From positions 22,539-86,538 of the forward strand of contig SMSL01000013.1 in the NCBI GenBank assembly GCA_007859995.1: 64,000 bases of DNA, given 5' to 3'. The position numbers and the translations under genes are program-made. The DNA comes from Candidatus Brocadiaceae bacterium S225 (lineage in GTDB: Bacteria > Planctomycetota > Brocadiia > Brocadiales > Scalinduaceae). Positions 27,897-37,451 of the stretch are shown here, piece by piece; position 1 is the first letter of the stretch, and each line of letters begins with the position of its first letter. The notes under the pieces were generated by a model. That model did no database searches. It was not told the origin of the DNA and worked only from the letters and a program-made list of their open reading frames with translations.

Positions 27897-28628
27897 CTAT
27901 AAATCAGAAATTATTATGTTTATTCTGTTGTTTACTATCGTATTGAAAGATGATCCATTTCCCAATAGCGGTTGATGCTTTCCATATCCAATTGCAGTCA
28001 GTCTAGAATAATCAATCTTGCCCACATCATTAAAGTACCTTATGACAGCAGATGCGAACTCTGCCGATAACTGCCAGCTTGTAGGATAGTCATCTGTTGG
28101 AATAAAATTTTCACTTGTATATCCTCCAACAACAACCTGACAATCCCTGTTTCGTATTACTTTTATCAAGTTATTTAGATACATCTTGCTTTCAGATGAC
28201 ATATCCAGCTCTTCATTAATGAAATCTATTTCTGTAGGAAAAACAAGCTGATGCCCTTTTTGCGTATACTCAACATCAATATTACTGTCAATTGTGTTAG
28301 CAAATACGTTCTTAAGCATTTCATTTCTCTTCTTGTGCTTACCGCCATAACTCTCCTGCTTCATTTCCAGGTTAGTTATGGAATCGCTACTGCCAAATGC
28401 AATCTTGCTTACCCCATAATTATCCAATGCTTCTATAAATGATTCAATTGCCTCTTTTGCCTCTTCATCTCTAACAGGTCCTACGTTTGAGGATAACATT
28501 ATAAAGAATGCCAATAGGATAGTCATAAGCGCGGCAAAGGCAACCATGTCAACAAATGCGCCATCCTCAACCGGCTTCTTTTTCTTCTTTCTTACTGCCA
28601 GAATTTTCTGTATATTTATCTCAGCCAT
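27897..28628 (-). CDS. Second MotB-family stator protein
   Basis: 243 residues. N-terminal Lys-rich segment and one membrane helix (VDMVAFAALMTILLAFFIML) with a candidate proton-binding Asp at its start, then an OmpA-like peptidoglycan-binding domain (VVVGGYTSENF, LSAEFASAVIRYF, YGKHQPL). It differs from its neighbour MotB by three extra residues between the Asp and the SS at the helix end, and by a divergent OmpA motif without the usual GHTD. It lies just after motB, so it may pair with MotA as an alternative stator or a stabiliser. Confidence 0.85.
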   Translation of the reverse strand: MAEINIQKILAVRKKKKKPVEDGAFVDMVAFAALMTILLAFFIMLSSNVGPVRDEEAKEAIESFIEALDNYGVSKIAFGSSDSITNLEMKQESYGGKHKKRNEMLKNVFANTIDSNIDVEYTQKGHQLVFPTEIDFINEELDMSSESKMYLNNLIKVIRNRDCQVVVGGYTSENFIPTDDYPTSWQLSAEFASAVIRYFNDVGKIDYSRLTAIGYGKHQPLLGNGSSFNTIVNNRINIIISDL

Positions 28629-28638
28629 ATCTAATGCC

Positions 28639-29358
28639 TTAGACGCCCCTTGGTATCTCCTTTATAATAACCTCAACTCTCCTATTAAGTGTCCGATTGT
28701 GCTCATTAGTATTCGGGAATAATGGCCTGTTCCAGCCATGTCCTGTCACACCAAATCTGGAAGACAAAAGCATCTCTTCCCCGATTATATAGTCGCAGAC
28801 TCTGGAAGCACGTGCAATGGATAATGTATTACCGGTATTGCCATCATCACTATATCTGTCATCTGTGTGACCTTCGATCCTAACATTATTTGGAATCACA
28901 CCTAACAACTCGGCTATTTTATCCAATAAATACAAGTATTCTACTTTTAGAGATATGTCACCTGAATCAAAAAGGATGTCAGCCATTATCCTGATAGTAA
29001 ATCCTTCTTCAGTTTTCAACAAGTCTATAACATTAAATAATTCATTCTCCGTCATAAACACAATCATATCTTCTCTTATTAATTCCAGGTCATTTATGGG
29101 TGGAAGAAGATCATCTTCATCAATCTCAGTCTTTGACTTACTTTTAACCTTATCTTTAAATATGCCGGACTCCTTAAGCGTTGCAACCATCAGGTTTTCA
29201 CCGGTACCAGTGCTTTTCTTCATTATTAATTCAGGTTCATCATCAGTTTTAGGTGAACTCATCGCTATTATGAGCACAAAAAATGTCATTAGCAGAGTAA
29301 TCATGTCTCCATAAGCCAATGCCCATTCATTGGGATCTTTTTTTGGTTCCTCTTCCAT
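28639..29358 (-). CDS. motB: Flagellar stator protein MotB
   Basis: 239 residues. The single membrane helix starts WALAYGDMITLLMTFFVLII, with the proton-carrying Asp. The periplasmic OmpA-like domain (IEGHTDDRYSD, LSIARASRVCDYI, RRVEVII) anchors the stator to peptidoglycan. Start overlaps the end of motA by one base. Confidence 0.95.
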   Translation of the reverse strand: MEEEPKKDPNEWALAYGDMITLLMTFFVLIIAMSSPKTDDEPELIMKKSTGTGENLMVATLKESGIFKDKVKSKSKTEIDEDDLLPPINDLELIREDMIVFMTENELFNVIDLLKTEEGFTIRIMADILFDSGDISLKVEYLYLLDKIAELLGVIPNNVRIEGHTDDRYSDDGNTGNTLSIARASRVCDYIIGEEMLLSSRFGVTGHGWNRPLFPNTNEHNRTLNRRVEVIIKEIPRGV

Positions 29359-30164
29359 TATTTAGCATTTCTAATTTTATCTTTTAATTCGTCGATCTTC
29401 TTATCCTTCCTTTCAGATGGAGAAAGGAAGCCCTTCAACTTCTCTTCTACGATACTCGGATTGTCTCCGGATTGTATAGACACAACTCCTTCCAGGATTA
29501 GCTCTTTCAGGAGTGTTTCATCTTTTGATCTTACATCAAGTTTACCGCTCATTGGTAGGAATATCAGGTTTGCCACAATAACTCCGTATAATGTAGTTAA
29601 AAGTGCGGTAGCCATACCAACCCCGATCTTTGACGGGTCATCCAGCTCCCTAAGCATTAACACCAATCCTATTAACGTACCCATCATACCGAACGCTGGA
29701 GCAACTACACCCATTGATTCAAGTACCCCCTTACCTTTGGAATGTCTGCCACGCAGATTATCAATCTCCTTTTCAAGTATAGAGCGAAGTCCATCGGCAT
29801 CAGTGCCATCAACCAGTAACTGTATAGATTTTGATAGAAAAGCGTCTTTAATGTCAGCCACCTTACCTTCCAGTGCCAGTAATCCTTCCCTTCTCGCAAG
29901 TTTTGCATACTCTATTAAGTTCTGCATTTCCTCCTGAGGTGAAGATACTTTCACAAAGATAGTTTTCATTATTAAGGAGACCAGTCCCGTAACAACCTGT
30001 AACGGATATCTTACAAGCGTTGCAGCTATCGTTCCCCCAATAACTATCATTATCGATGGAATATTAATAAAACCTGCTATCCCAGACATACCTCCACCCA
30101 AAATGATAGATATTATCAGCAGAAAAGCGCCAATTAATATACCTGCCGGAGTTGCAATATCCAT
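29358..30164 (-). CDS. motA: Flagellar stator protein MotA
   Basis: 268 residues with four membrane helices. The cytosolic loop bears the charged residues that contact FliG (REGLLALEGKV), and PAFGMMGTLIGLVLMLREL is the typical third helix. Forms the proton channel with MotB. Confidence 0.95.
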   Translation of the reverse strand: MDIATPAGILIGAFLLIISIILGGGMSGIAGFINIPSIMIVIGGTIAATLVRYPLQVVTGLVSLIMKTIFVKVSSPQEEMQNLIEYAKLARREGLLALEGKVADIKDAFLSKSIQLLVDGTDADGLRSILEKEIDNLRGRHSKGKGVLESMGVVAPAFGMMGTLIGLVLMLRELDDPSKIGVGMATALLTTLYGVIVANLIFLPMSGKLDVRSKDETLLKELILEGVVSIQSGDNPSIVEEKLKGFLSPSERKDKKIDELKDKIRNAK

Positions 30165-30188
30165 TTTTACTCTCCTTCTATCCTGTTA

Positions 30189-31121
30189 TTAATTTTTTCT
30201 AAATTCCTTCTTCATTATTTTCCTGATCGCTTCAGTAAGTTTTGAAGCTTCGTCAGTTTCTACAAACTCTAATATCTTAGCCAGATTCTTCTCATTCATC
30301 TTTGAAAGAATACTGATGGCAGTCTCGTACTCAAGTTTCTTAATGATAGACACCGCTTTTTCCGTTTCAATTCTTTGATAAATTGCAGCAAGTTTCTTTA
30401 CATTCCTCTCTTTAATCGTTTCATCTGAATCTCTATTCACTACTTGCAATCTTTTCATTTTTTCACTAATTGTAGCGGCAAAAGATGGATCAAACTCAGA
30501 AATAATGTTTGCAGATTTTTTGGATTGCATACCTGTTAAAATCTTAGCACTGGTAATTTTTTCAAGTTTGCCTAAGACCTCTGCGGCCTTTAAACCATCC
30601 ATCGAAGAATAAATATCAGCTAATCGCTTTAAGTTTTTTCTCTCACTCTCATCAAAAACAATAAGGTCTCTATCAAGATCAATTCGCTCCTTGCTTATTA
30701 GCAGCAGAGCTCCATCCAGTTTTATTCTCATAGAAGTCATTTCTTTTTTACTGTTTTCTACATCTGCTTTAAAAGCCTCTATTTCTCTTTCCTTTTTACG
30801 AAGCAGTGCAGACTTCTCCTCATACAATCTGATTCTTTCCTGAAGTTCCTGCTGGTACTTCCTGATCTCATCAGGGGAAAACCCCTTTATTGCCCTGACA
30901 GCCTCTTTTGTCTTATTTTGTTCACTTGCCTCTTTCTCACTTATTTCTTTTTTTTTATACTCCTCCTCCATCTCTGACAATTTAGAGGAATAAGATTCTG
31001 CCATCTTTTTTTCAATCCCTTTCTTCAGGTTTATCATCACCAATGATGATATCGAAAAGAAAACAATGAAGAAAATAACATAAGGAATTAATTTTTTTTT
31101 ATTCGACTTGATCTTGCTCAT
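30189..31121 (-). CDS. MotE-like membrane coiled-coil protein with MgtE-N type repeats
   Basis: 310 residues. One N-terminal membrane helix (LIPYVIFFIVFFSISSLVMI), a long coiled coil (about 35-170), and a C-terminal region of MgtE-N/FliG-like helical repeats (LADIYSSMDGLKAAEVLGKL, LAAIYQRIETEKAVSIIKKL). Proteins with this plan (MotE/YlxF) lie between fliJ and fliK or mot genes and help stator placement. Start overlaps the fliJ end by 23 bases. It is not FliK: no hook-length or FliK_C region is seen. Confidence 0.75.
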   Translation of the reverse strand: MSKIKSNKKKLIPYVIFFIVFFSISSLVMINLKKGIEKKMAESYSSKLSEMEEEYKKKEISEKEASEQNKTKEAVRAIKGFSPDEIRKYQQELQERIRLYEEKSALLRKKEREIEAFKADVENSKKEMTSMRIKLDGALLLISKERIDLDRDLIVFDESERKNLKRLADIYSSMDGLKAAEVLGKLEKITSAKILTGMQSKKSANIISEFDPSFAATISEKMKRLQVVNRDSDETIKERNVKKLAAIYQRIETEKAVSIIKKLEYETAISILSKMNEKNLAKILEFVETDEASKLTEAIRKIMKKEFRKN

Positions 31122-31581
31122 TTTCAGTCACCAGTTTGTTATTAAATTTTGTCATTGCGACATCGTCCATTTCCTTGTTTGACAGGAGTTCCAGGTAGTT
31201 ATTATGCTCTTCCTCCCGCCTCTTCCTGAGTTTTTCTAATGCCTTTCTCTTTTTAACAATTTCAATCAATTCTTCCTGAACAGTGTTCAACTCAGTTGAT
31301 ATTTTCTGTATTCTAAATTTACTGGCATCCATACTAACAGCAAGATTAATAAAATAATCTTCATAAGTCGCGAGTTCCCCGGAAGCAATTTCCATCCTTT
31401 GCCTGGAAGTCAGCTCACTCTGGCTAGTCAGCTTTCTATTTTCCAGATCTTCTAATTCTGTTTTTTCTTTCAGAAGTATATTTTGAACCGCCCTCAGTCT
31501 ACCAATACACTCTTCCTCATAAATACGCTCTTTATTGAGCAATGACTGTAATTTAAAATGAAATTTTGCATTTTCTCCCAT
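31099..31581 (-). CDS. fliJ: Flagellar export chaperone/stalk protein FliJ
   Basis: 160 residues, nearly all coiled coil, with the typical N-terminal FHFKLQSLLNKERIYEEECI and alternating charged heptads. FliJ is the central stalk of the FliI ATPase ring. The family is low in sequence identity, but size, coiled coil and position right after fliI agree. Confidence 0.88.
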   Translation of the reverse strand: MGENAKFHFKLQSLLNKERIYEEECIGRLRAVQNILLKEKTELEDLENRKLTSQSELTSRQRMEIASGELATYEDYFINLAVSMDASKFRIQKISTELNTVQEELIEIVKKRKALEKLRKRREEEHNNYLELLSNKEMDDVAMTKFNNKLVTENEQDQVE

Positions 31582-31684
31582 ATTATAATGATCTTTAAAA
31601 CAACTATTCTGATTAACTTATTCTCTTCAGCCGGATTGAGTTGACTGGAACAACTTAAAGGCGCAACTGGCATATACCTAAAAA

Positions 31685-33049
31685 TTAATTCATAACTGGC
31701 GCCATTTCCTTCTGTTCTGTCACCCCATAATCCTTCATCATTTCTATTAATTTATCTATATCTTCATCATACAAACTCTCATCTGTCACACCCTGCTTTA
31801 GATAGTTAGTAATATTGTCATATTTACTGATAGAATAATCAATTTTATGGTTCTTGCCTTTTACATAGGCACCAATATTTATCATATCCTCAGCTTCTTT
31901 ATAAATAGCGTAGGCTGACCTTAAATTTTGAGCAGCCTTCATATGGCCGTCAGTAACAATGTCAATCATACATCGGCTAACACTATTAAGCAGATCAATT
32001 GCCGGAAAGTGGTTTTGTGCTGCCAGTTTCCTGGATAGTATAATATGACCATCGAGGATTCCCCGCACAGTATCTGACACTGGTTCGTTTAAGTCATCAC
32101 CATCAACCAGCACCGTATACAGTGCAGTAATACTACCTTTAGACGTTATACCTGTCCTTTCCAACAACTTAGGTATAACAGAAAACACAGATGGAGTATA
32201 ACCTCTTGTAGTTGGAGGCTCGCCTATTGCCAGCCCAAGTTCACGCTGCGCGTTTGCAAGCCTGGTAATGGAATCCAGTAGCAACATCACATTCAAACCC
32301 TTATCTCTCAGATACTCAGCTATTGTGGTTGCCACAAAAGCCCCTTTCAACCTGGTGACAACAGGCTTATCAGAAGTAACAACTACCACAACTGATTTTT
32401 TCATACCTTCCTCACCTAAATTATATTCAATAAATTCACGAACCTCTCTTCCACGTTCTCCAATCAATGCAATGACATTCACATCAGCCTTAGACGATTT
32501 TGCAATCTTTCCCAGAAGAGTGCTTTTTCCTACTCCACTACCCGCAAAGATACCCAGTCTTTGACCTTTCCCACAAGTTAAAAGGCTGTCAATAGTCCTG
32601 ACTCCAGTACTAATATGGTCAGTAATAAGAGGTCGGTCTAGTGGTTCCGGTGCGTCATTATGTATTGATCTCATCTCATCGTAGTCAACAGGGCCTCTGT
32701 TGTCTATCGGGCTTCCCAACCCGTCAAGTATTCTTCCTTTAAGAGACATACCAAGTTTAATCTGAAGCGGCTTCCCTGTAGCAATCACTTCACTTTTCGG
32801 ACTGATACCATTCATTTCGGCAATAGGCATTAATAACGTTTTTTTATCTTTAAAACCAACAACCTCTGCAAGGACAGGTTCACCCTCAGATGCTGTTGTC
32901 AATTTGCACAATTCACCAACATGAACCTCAGGACCCAAAGACTCTATCAGCATGCTGGTTGCCCTTGAAACCGTTCCTGTCAAGCATGTGGTCTCTATGT
33001 TTGAAAGCCTTTGATGACACTTCGCAAACATCTCATTTATTTCTATCAC
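31685..33049 (-). CDS. fliI: Flagellar export ATPase FliI
   Basis: 454 residues, F1-beta-like ATPase. Walker A GIFAGSGVGKSTLLGKI (about 171), Walker B VMLLLDSITR, and the GEPPTTRGYTPSVF stretch typical of FliI. Powers unloading of export substrates. Start overlaps the fliH end by four bases. Confidence 0.97.
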   Translation of the reverse strand: MIEINEMFAKCHQRLSNIETTCLTGTVSRATSMLIESLGPEVHVGELCKLTTASEGEPVLAEVVGFKDKKTLLMPIAEMNGISPKSEVIATGKPLQIKLGMSLKGRILDGLGSPIDNRGPVDYDEMRSIHNDAPEPLDRPLITDHISTGVRTIDSLLTCGKGQRLGIFAGSGVGKSTLLGKIAKSSKADVNVIALIGERGREVREFIEYNLGEEGMKKSVVVVVTSDKPVVTRLKGAFVATTIAEYLRDKGLNVMLLLDSITRLANAQRELGLAIGEPPTTRGYTPSVFSVIPKLLERTGITSKGSITALYTVLVDGDDLNEPVSDTVRGILDGHIILSRKLAAQNHFPAIDLLNSVSRCMIDIVTDGHMKAAQNLRSAYAIYKEAEDMINIGAYVKGKNHKIDYSISKYDNITNYLKQGVTDESLYDEDIDKLIEMMKDYGVTEQKEMAPVMN

Positions 33050-33666
33050 TCCCTACCTTCCGTTTCTATACTATGCTCTCCAAATTCTAAAACTATCTCA
33101 TTCCAACGTGTTTCTACCATTGCATCAACGCCGCCACAATCTGTAATGACTTTGCATCCTCCTCTGGATATTTTTTCATCATTAACTATTTCGTAAGTTT
33201 TACCTGCATTAGAAGACCCGCTAATTTCCATTGCCTTTAACCTTTCGGCATCATCAGGGTTCACGTATACTCTTAATATGTTTTTTTCTTTCACTCTGTC
33301 AATTGCAGCACGTACAACTCGTTCTATTATTCTACTATTACTTTGAGAAATGTCTTCATACACTGCCTTTTTTGCAATTGCAAAAGTAAGTTTAATAATT
33401 CCATTCTCACATTTGCTCCAGAAATCATCCCTCTCCTGTTTTAAATCCTCGATTACTTTATTCATGCTCTGACTAATAAATTTAACATCTTCTCTATTTT
33501 TTTCTAACGCTTCGTTCCAACCCTTTTGATATGATGCCTTTGTTATGTTCTCAATCTCTTCTTCTTTTTTCTTTGCTTTTTCTTCCGCATCTGGCGCTTC
33601 ATATTTAGATTCTAGAACAAAAAATTTTTCTACAACGGGTAATTTATATACACTTTTTCTGCTCAT
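33046..33666 (-). CDS. fliH: Flagellar export ATPase regulator FliH
   Basis: 206 residues; Lys/Glu-rich coiled coil (about 25-80) followed by a V-ATPase E-subunit-like C-terminal domain (IIERVVRAAIDRVKEKNILR, then VNPDD and SRGGCKVITDCGGVDA). It links FliI to FliN. Overlaps both fliG and fliI by four bases. Confidence 0.92.
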   Translation of the reverse strand: MSRKSVYKLPVVEKFFVLESKYEAPDAEEKAKKKEEEIENITKASYQKGWNEALEKNREDVKFISQSMNKVIEDLKQERDDFWSKCENGIIKLTFAIAKKAVYEDISQSNSRIIERVVRAAIDRVKEKNILRVYVNPDDAERLKAMEISGSSNAGKTYEIVNDEKISRGGCKVITDCGGVDAMVETRWNEIVLEFGEHSIETEGRE

Positions 33667-34610
33667 ACCAGTGGCCCTGCATCTTGATTTCTTCCTCTTA
33701 CCGTCTCACCCTGAGCCTCCATTTTAGCTAAACTATCAACTACTATTTTCTGAGCAGCCTCAACTTCCGATAGAGGTTTCGGGCCTAATATTTGTTGTTC
33801 CTCTTTAACCATTTGACCCATACGCTTAGACATGTTCTTAAATATCTTTTCACTCACCTCCTTACTGGCAGTCTTCAAAGCCAGGGCCACCGTATTTGTA
33901 TCTGTCTCTGACAACATCTGTCTCAGTGCCTTGTCTTCAACTATTGCTAAATCCTCAAATACAAACATAAGCGTTTTAATTTCCTGTGCAATGTCAGGAT
34001 GTTCTTCCTTTATACGCTGCATAATAGTTTTTTCCGTGACAGAATCACTTCGATTAAGTATCTCTGCGATGGCTCTATATTTTCTTTCATTTGGTGTATC
34101 AATCCTATCACCTAACGAGATAACCTTTGCCTCCAATAATTCATCAATCTGTTTAATAATTTGAATTGGTGGTGGTTTTGAAGTAGCCATCTTGTTCAAT
34201 ACTTCGAGTCTCAATTCTTCAGACATCGTGCCCACAACTTCTGCAGACTGATGTGGATCAAGATATGAAAGTATTAATGCAATTAATTGAGTATGTTCTC
34301 CGTAAAGTATTGAGATAATCTCTTCGCTTGTAAGATGTTTAAAGCACCTGAAAGGTATAATACTAGGTCTGTGATCCTTTATTACGTCGATAATTTCTTC
34401 ACTTTTACGCCATGACTGGAACTCATCTTGAAACTCATTAAGAATATCAACCGAGATTTCATTACTAACGCTTCTCATCCTTCCGATGATATCGCTAATC
34501 TCGGCAATCTCATTTTCGCCGAAATTACCCAGAATATCGGCTGCTATCTCCGGGCCTAGATTTAAAAGCAATATCGCAACTTTTTCTTTACTTGAAAACG
34601 AAGAATTCAT
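33663..34610 (-). CDS. fliG: Flagellar motor switch protein FliG
   Basis: 315 residues in three armadillo-like domains. The C-terminal domain has the torque-generating charged helix (LMFVFEDLAIVEDKALRQML). The linker after the middle domain reads GDRIDTPNERKYRAIAEILN. Slightly shorter than the usual 330. Starts one base inside the fliF stop. Confidence 0.96.
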   Translation of the reverse strand: MNSSFSSKEKVAILLLNLGPEIAADILGNFGENEIAEISDIIGRMRSVSNEISVDILNEFQDEFQSWRKSEEIIDVIKDHRPSIIPFRCFKHLTSEEIISILYGEHTQLIALILSYLDPHQSAEVVGTMSEELRLEVLNKMATSKPPPIQIIKQIDELLEAKVISLGDRIDTPNERKYRAIAEILNRSDSVTEKTIMQRIKEEHPDIAQEIKTLMFVFEDLAIVEDKALRQMLSETDTNTVALALKTASKEVSEKIFKNMSKRMGQMVKEEQQILGPKPLSEVEAAQKIVVDSLAKMEAQGETVRGRNQDAGPLV

Positions 34611-36172
34611 TAGTCACTCTCCCTCAACCATTTTCTAACGAGATTACTTGTCGTTCTCGGATCATCTTGTGCATTACTAATAATACCCTCCCTTATTGCT
34701 GCACGATCGTCTTCTTTACTCTGTCTCGTCAATTCAATTCCGTCTGCAGAATTATTATTAATCGCAGCGGGTGCCGCATACGTTGCATACCCACCCGCAG
34801 CAACCTGTTGACGTGGTGATGACATGCGTTTTAATGCCCTTGACGCAAATAGAAGGAATGCGAGGACTGCGATTACGAGTGAGCTACTTCTTGCGATTGA
34901 TAGTATAAAAGCTTTTTTGTCATCCTTTTCAACACCATCCTCATCTACAAAAACAGGAGTATTATGCTGGAACTTAACGCTTTGTATCTCAAACTTATCA
35001 TTTCTCGGCGCCGATTCATTAAGTCCTATTGCCTGCTTTACAATAGCAGCTATTTGGTTCAATTCTTCTTCAGTCCTGGGCACGTATTTACTGATTATCG
35101 TTCCAGCCTCCGTCTCTTCTTCGACGTAATTGCCATCGACAAGAACTGCAACTGTTAATCTTTTAATACGTGCCTCGTGTTCAGATACAACACGTTCTAC
35201 TTTGCTCAAAGCATATTGAGTAGTCTCGGTTTCTTCCGATTCTTTAGTCATTTTACCGGCGCTATCACCATTAGCCACCCCTGGCATTTCCGTTGATTGT
35301 GTTGTAATAACCTGGCTTACCGGTACTTTTTTATCCTGATCATATTCAATTTGTTTCTCATCAACGCTCTTAAAGTCTAAATCCACACTTACTTTAACAA
35401 TCGCCTTACCCGGTCCGGTTATTTTTTCAATTATACTCATTGCCTGAGATGCAAAATAATCTTCTCGCTTTCTGCTTAAATCAAATTGATTTGAAACGAC
35501 ACCCGATAGCTTTGTGTCTCCGGTCTTTGACAATAAATTTCCTTTACTGTCCGTAATGGAGATATTTTCCGGACTCAAACCTTCAACGCTGGTACTGACA
35601 AGGTGTGTAATACCTGCTAATATTGATTCATTTATAGCATTCCTTTTTCGCATCTTCAATACGACTGAAGCGGTAGAAGGCTTTTCATCTCCGACAAATA
35701 ATGAAGGCTCAGGTATAACGATTTGAACCTTTGCCCACTCTACACCATCTAATTGCGAAATTGTCTTTGACAATTCTCCCTGAAGAGCTCTCCTGTAATT
35801 AACTTTTTGTGCTAAATCCGACATACCAAACTTAACTTTATCAAATAACTCAAACCCTACTTCTCCTCTTGGCAGACTATCTTTAGCAAGAGACATTCTT
35901 GCCTCATAAATTTTATTTGATGGTACTAATATTGTAGAGCCGCTATCCTTTACCTTGTAGCCTATGTTATTATCTTGCAGATATGATACAACCTCAGCCG
36001 CTTCCTTTTGACCCAAATCACTATATAAAAGTCCATAATCCGGCGTCCTTACCCAATAGGTAACAGCCAATAAGCCTGCAATAAACCCCAGTATCACTAC
36101 AATAAAAATCAGCCTCTGTCCGAAGCTTGTCCCATTCCAAATATTACTAAATTCCTCTGTAATCTGGCTCAA
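34610..36172 (-). CDS. fliF: Flagellar MS-ring protein FliF
   Basis: 520 residues. Two membrane helices, at about 18-40 (FIVVILGFIAGLLAVTYWV) and 425-445, bracket the periplasmic ring-building motifs (SYLQDNNIGYKVKDSGSTI, VQIVIPEPSLF). The start codon is TTG 36172 with AAGGAG about ten bases upstream. First gene of the large operon behind the sigma-54 promoter at 36245. Confidence 0.96.
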   Translation of the reverse strand: MSQITEEFSNIWNGTSFGQRLIFIVVILGFIAGLLAVTYWVRTPDYGLLYSDLGQKEAAEVVSYLQDNNIGYKVKDSGSTILVPSNKIYEARMSLAKDSLPRGEVGFELFDKVKFGMSDLAQKVNYRRALQGELSKTISQLDGVEWAKVQIVIPEPSLFVGDEKPSTASVVLKMRKRNAINESILAGITHLVSTSVEGLSPENISITDSKGNLLSKTGDTKLSGVVSNQFDLSRKREDYFASQAMSIIEKITGPGKAIVKVSVDLDFKSVDEKQIEYDQDKKVPVSQVITTQSTEMPGVANGDSAGKMTKESEETETTQYALSKVERVVSEHEARIKRLTVAVLVDGNYVEEETEAGTIISKYVPRTEEELNQIAAIVKQAIGLNESAPRNDKFEIQSVKFQHNTPVFVDEDGVEKDDKKAFILSIARSSSLVIAVLAFLLFASRALKRMSSPRQQVAAGGYATYAAPAAINNNSADGIELTRQSKEDDRAAIREGIISNAQDDPRTTSNLVRKWLRESD

Positions 36173-36244
36173 CTATATGACTCCTTATAAGTGACTGTAT
36201 TTTCAACATCTACCTTTAAACATAAAGACTGTTTGAAGTAAATC

Positions 36245-36259
36245 GCAAATCATATACCA
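36245..36259 (-). promoter_or_regulatory. Sigma-54 promoter of the fliF operon
   Basis: Minus strand TGGTAT-ATGAT-TTGC; GG-N10-GC and TTGC intact. Expected start near 36233, about 60 bases before the fliF TTG. Matches the fliO promoter closely. Confidence 0.75.
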
Positions 36260-36662
36260 CAGTATATATTTTAACTTCTAAATAATTTCTTATTAATATA
36301 TATGTTTCTATGCAAGTGATTCCTGTTTCTTCGACACTGGGAGATACTTTTGTATAATATTCCATGAATATTAATAAGAGTAAATCAGTAGCATTTTTGA
36401 ACTAATCGTGGTTTTAATAGACAAGTAAATCAGCAATTTACAATCGCTTATTTATTATATTTTGATCTGTAAAAAGAAGTGTTTTGAAATGAAAATTTCC
36501 ATACATCAATGGAGATCAATTGTATTGCAGTCTCTGGTTAGCATTACCGACCATCGGAATTCAGATTCCGGTTTGCTGGTAAAATCCGCACCCTGTAATC
36601 CCTGGCTCTGGCCGCATGGCGTTTCTCACCTGCTCAGACAGAATTCTGAAAATGCAATGTTC
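36260..36662. other. Regulatory intergenic region between fliE and fliF
   Basis: No gene. Contains the enhancer-like block at 36387-36425. A plus-strand frame from 36462 runs antisense into fliE, lacks a ribosome site and is judged spurious. Confidence 0.4.
36387..36425. promoter_or_regulatory. Candidate activator enhancer upstream of fliF promoter
   Basis: AGTAGCATTTTTGAACTAAT (36387-36406) followed by CGTGGTTTTAATAGACAAG (36407-36425). Aligned without gaps to the block at 25373-25411, 14 of 20 and 16 of 19 bases are identical. The second unit is about 149 bases upstream of the -24 element, against about 157 at fliO. Confidence 0.5.
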
Positions 36663-36959
36663 CTAAACCTGCATCCTCATAATTTCTTTGTACGCATCAA
36701 CAAGTTTATTACGAGTCTCCATCATAAACTTAAAACTTACTTCCGCCTTAGACATTGCAATCATCACTTCATGAACGTTCTCAACTTTACCGGTTGCAAA
36801 GTTTTCAATTGATTCTCCCGCCTTGACTTGAAGGTCATTTACCTCGCTAACATAATTGTTGATTGTATCCTTGAAACCGGCTCCATTCTTCTGCTCAGCC
36901 TTTCCGAATTTCTGGTCAATCTTCCCGTTTTGTGCGGGACCAAGTGGAATAATATCCAT
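36663..36959 (-). CDS. fliE: Flagellar hook-basal body protein FliE
   Basis: 98 residues. Family pattern GAGFKDTINNYVSEVNDLQV and the C-terminal VMIAMSKAEVSFKFMMETRN. Connects MS ring and rod. Follows flgC by six bases. Confidence 0.94.
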   Translation of the reverse strand: MDIIPLGPAQNGKIDQKFGKAEQKNGAGFKDTINNYVSEVNDLQVKAGESIENFATGKVENVHEVMIAMSKAEVSFKFMMETRNKLVDAYKEIMRMQV

Positions 36960-36965
36960 ATCTCT

Positions 36966-37409
36966 CTATCTCCTTATTATGCTGAGTGCTCTTTCACTCA
37001 TCTTTCTAAATGAGGCAATTACAGATGTATTGGCCTCGTAAGATCTGGAAGCGGCAATCATGTCTACCATTTCCTTTGCAACACTCACATTCGGCATACT
37101 TACAAAACCGTCTTTATTTGCCTGTGGATGCCCTGGCATATGAACCATGTTGGGAGGTGATTTTGATTCTCTTACACCTTTAATGCTTACACCATTAAGC
37201 ATCAATTTATGATTCTTGCCTCCTATCAATGATTTATTCAAGACAGTGGCAAATTCTACCTCTTTCCTCTTATATGGACCACCATCTGAAGTTTCTGTGA
37301 CTTGCGCGTTTGCAATATTACTTGCAATAACACCCATTTTTACTCTTTCTGCCGTAAGACCTGAACCGCTAATGTCCAAAACAGATAATGGTTTATCAAA
37401 CATAGACAT
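36966..37409 (-). CDS. flgC: Flagellar proximal rod protein FlgC
   Basis: 147 residues. N-terminal rod motif SGSGLTAERVKMGVIASNIANAQ-like (SNIANAQVTE) and the C-terminal MVDMIAASRSYEANTSVI helix. ATG 37409 follows AGGAGG at nine bases. Confidence 0.95.
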   Translation of the reverse strand: MSMFDKPLSVLDISGSGLTAERVKMGVIASNIANAQVTETSDGGPYKRKEVEFATVLNKSLIGGKNHKLMLNGVSIKGVRESKSPPNMVHMPGHPQANKDGFVSMPNVSVAKEMVDMIAASRSYEANTSVIASFRKMSERALSIIRR

Positions 37410-37451
37410 CTATCATACCCTCCTTTCCCCTTGATTAGGGTTAATTCGTTA

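Noticed and set aside
30189..31121. FliK (hook-length control) reading of the MotE-like gene
   Set aside because: It has a membrane helix, a coiled coil and MgtE-N type repeats, not a FliK C-terminal domain.
36462..36812. 116-codon plus-strand frame running into fliE
   Set aside because: Antisense to fliE and no supported start.
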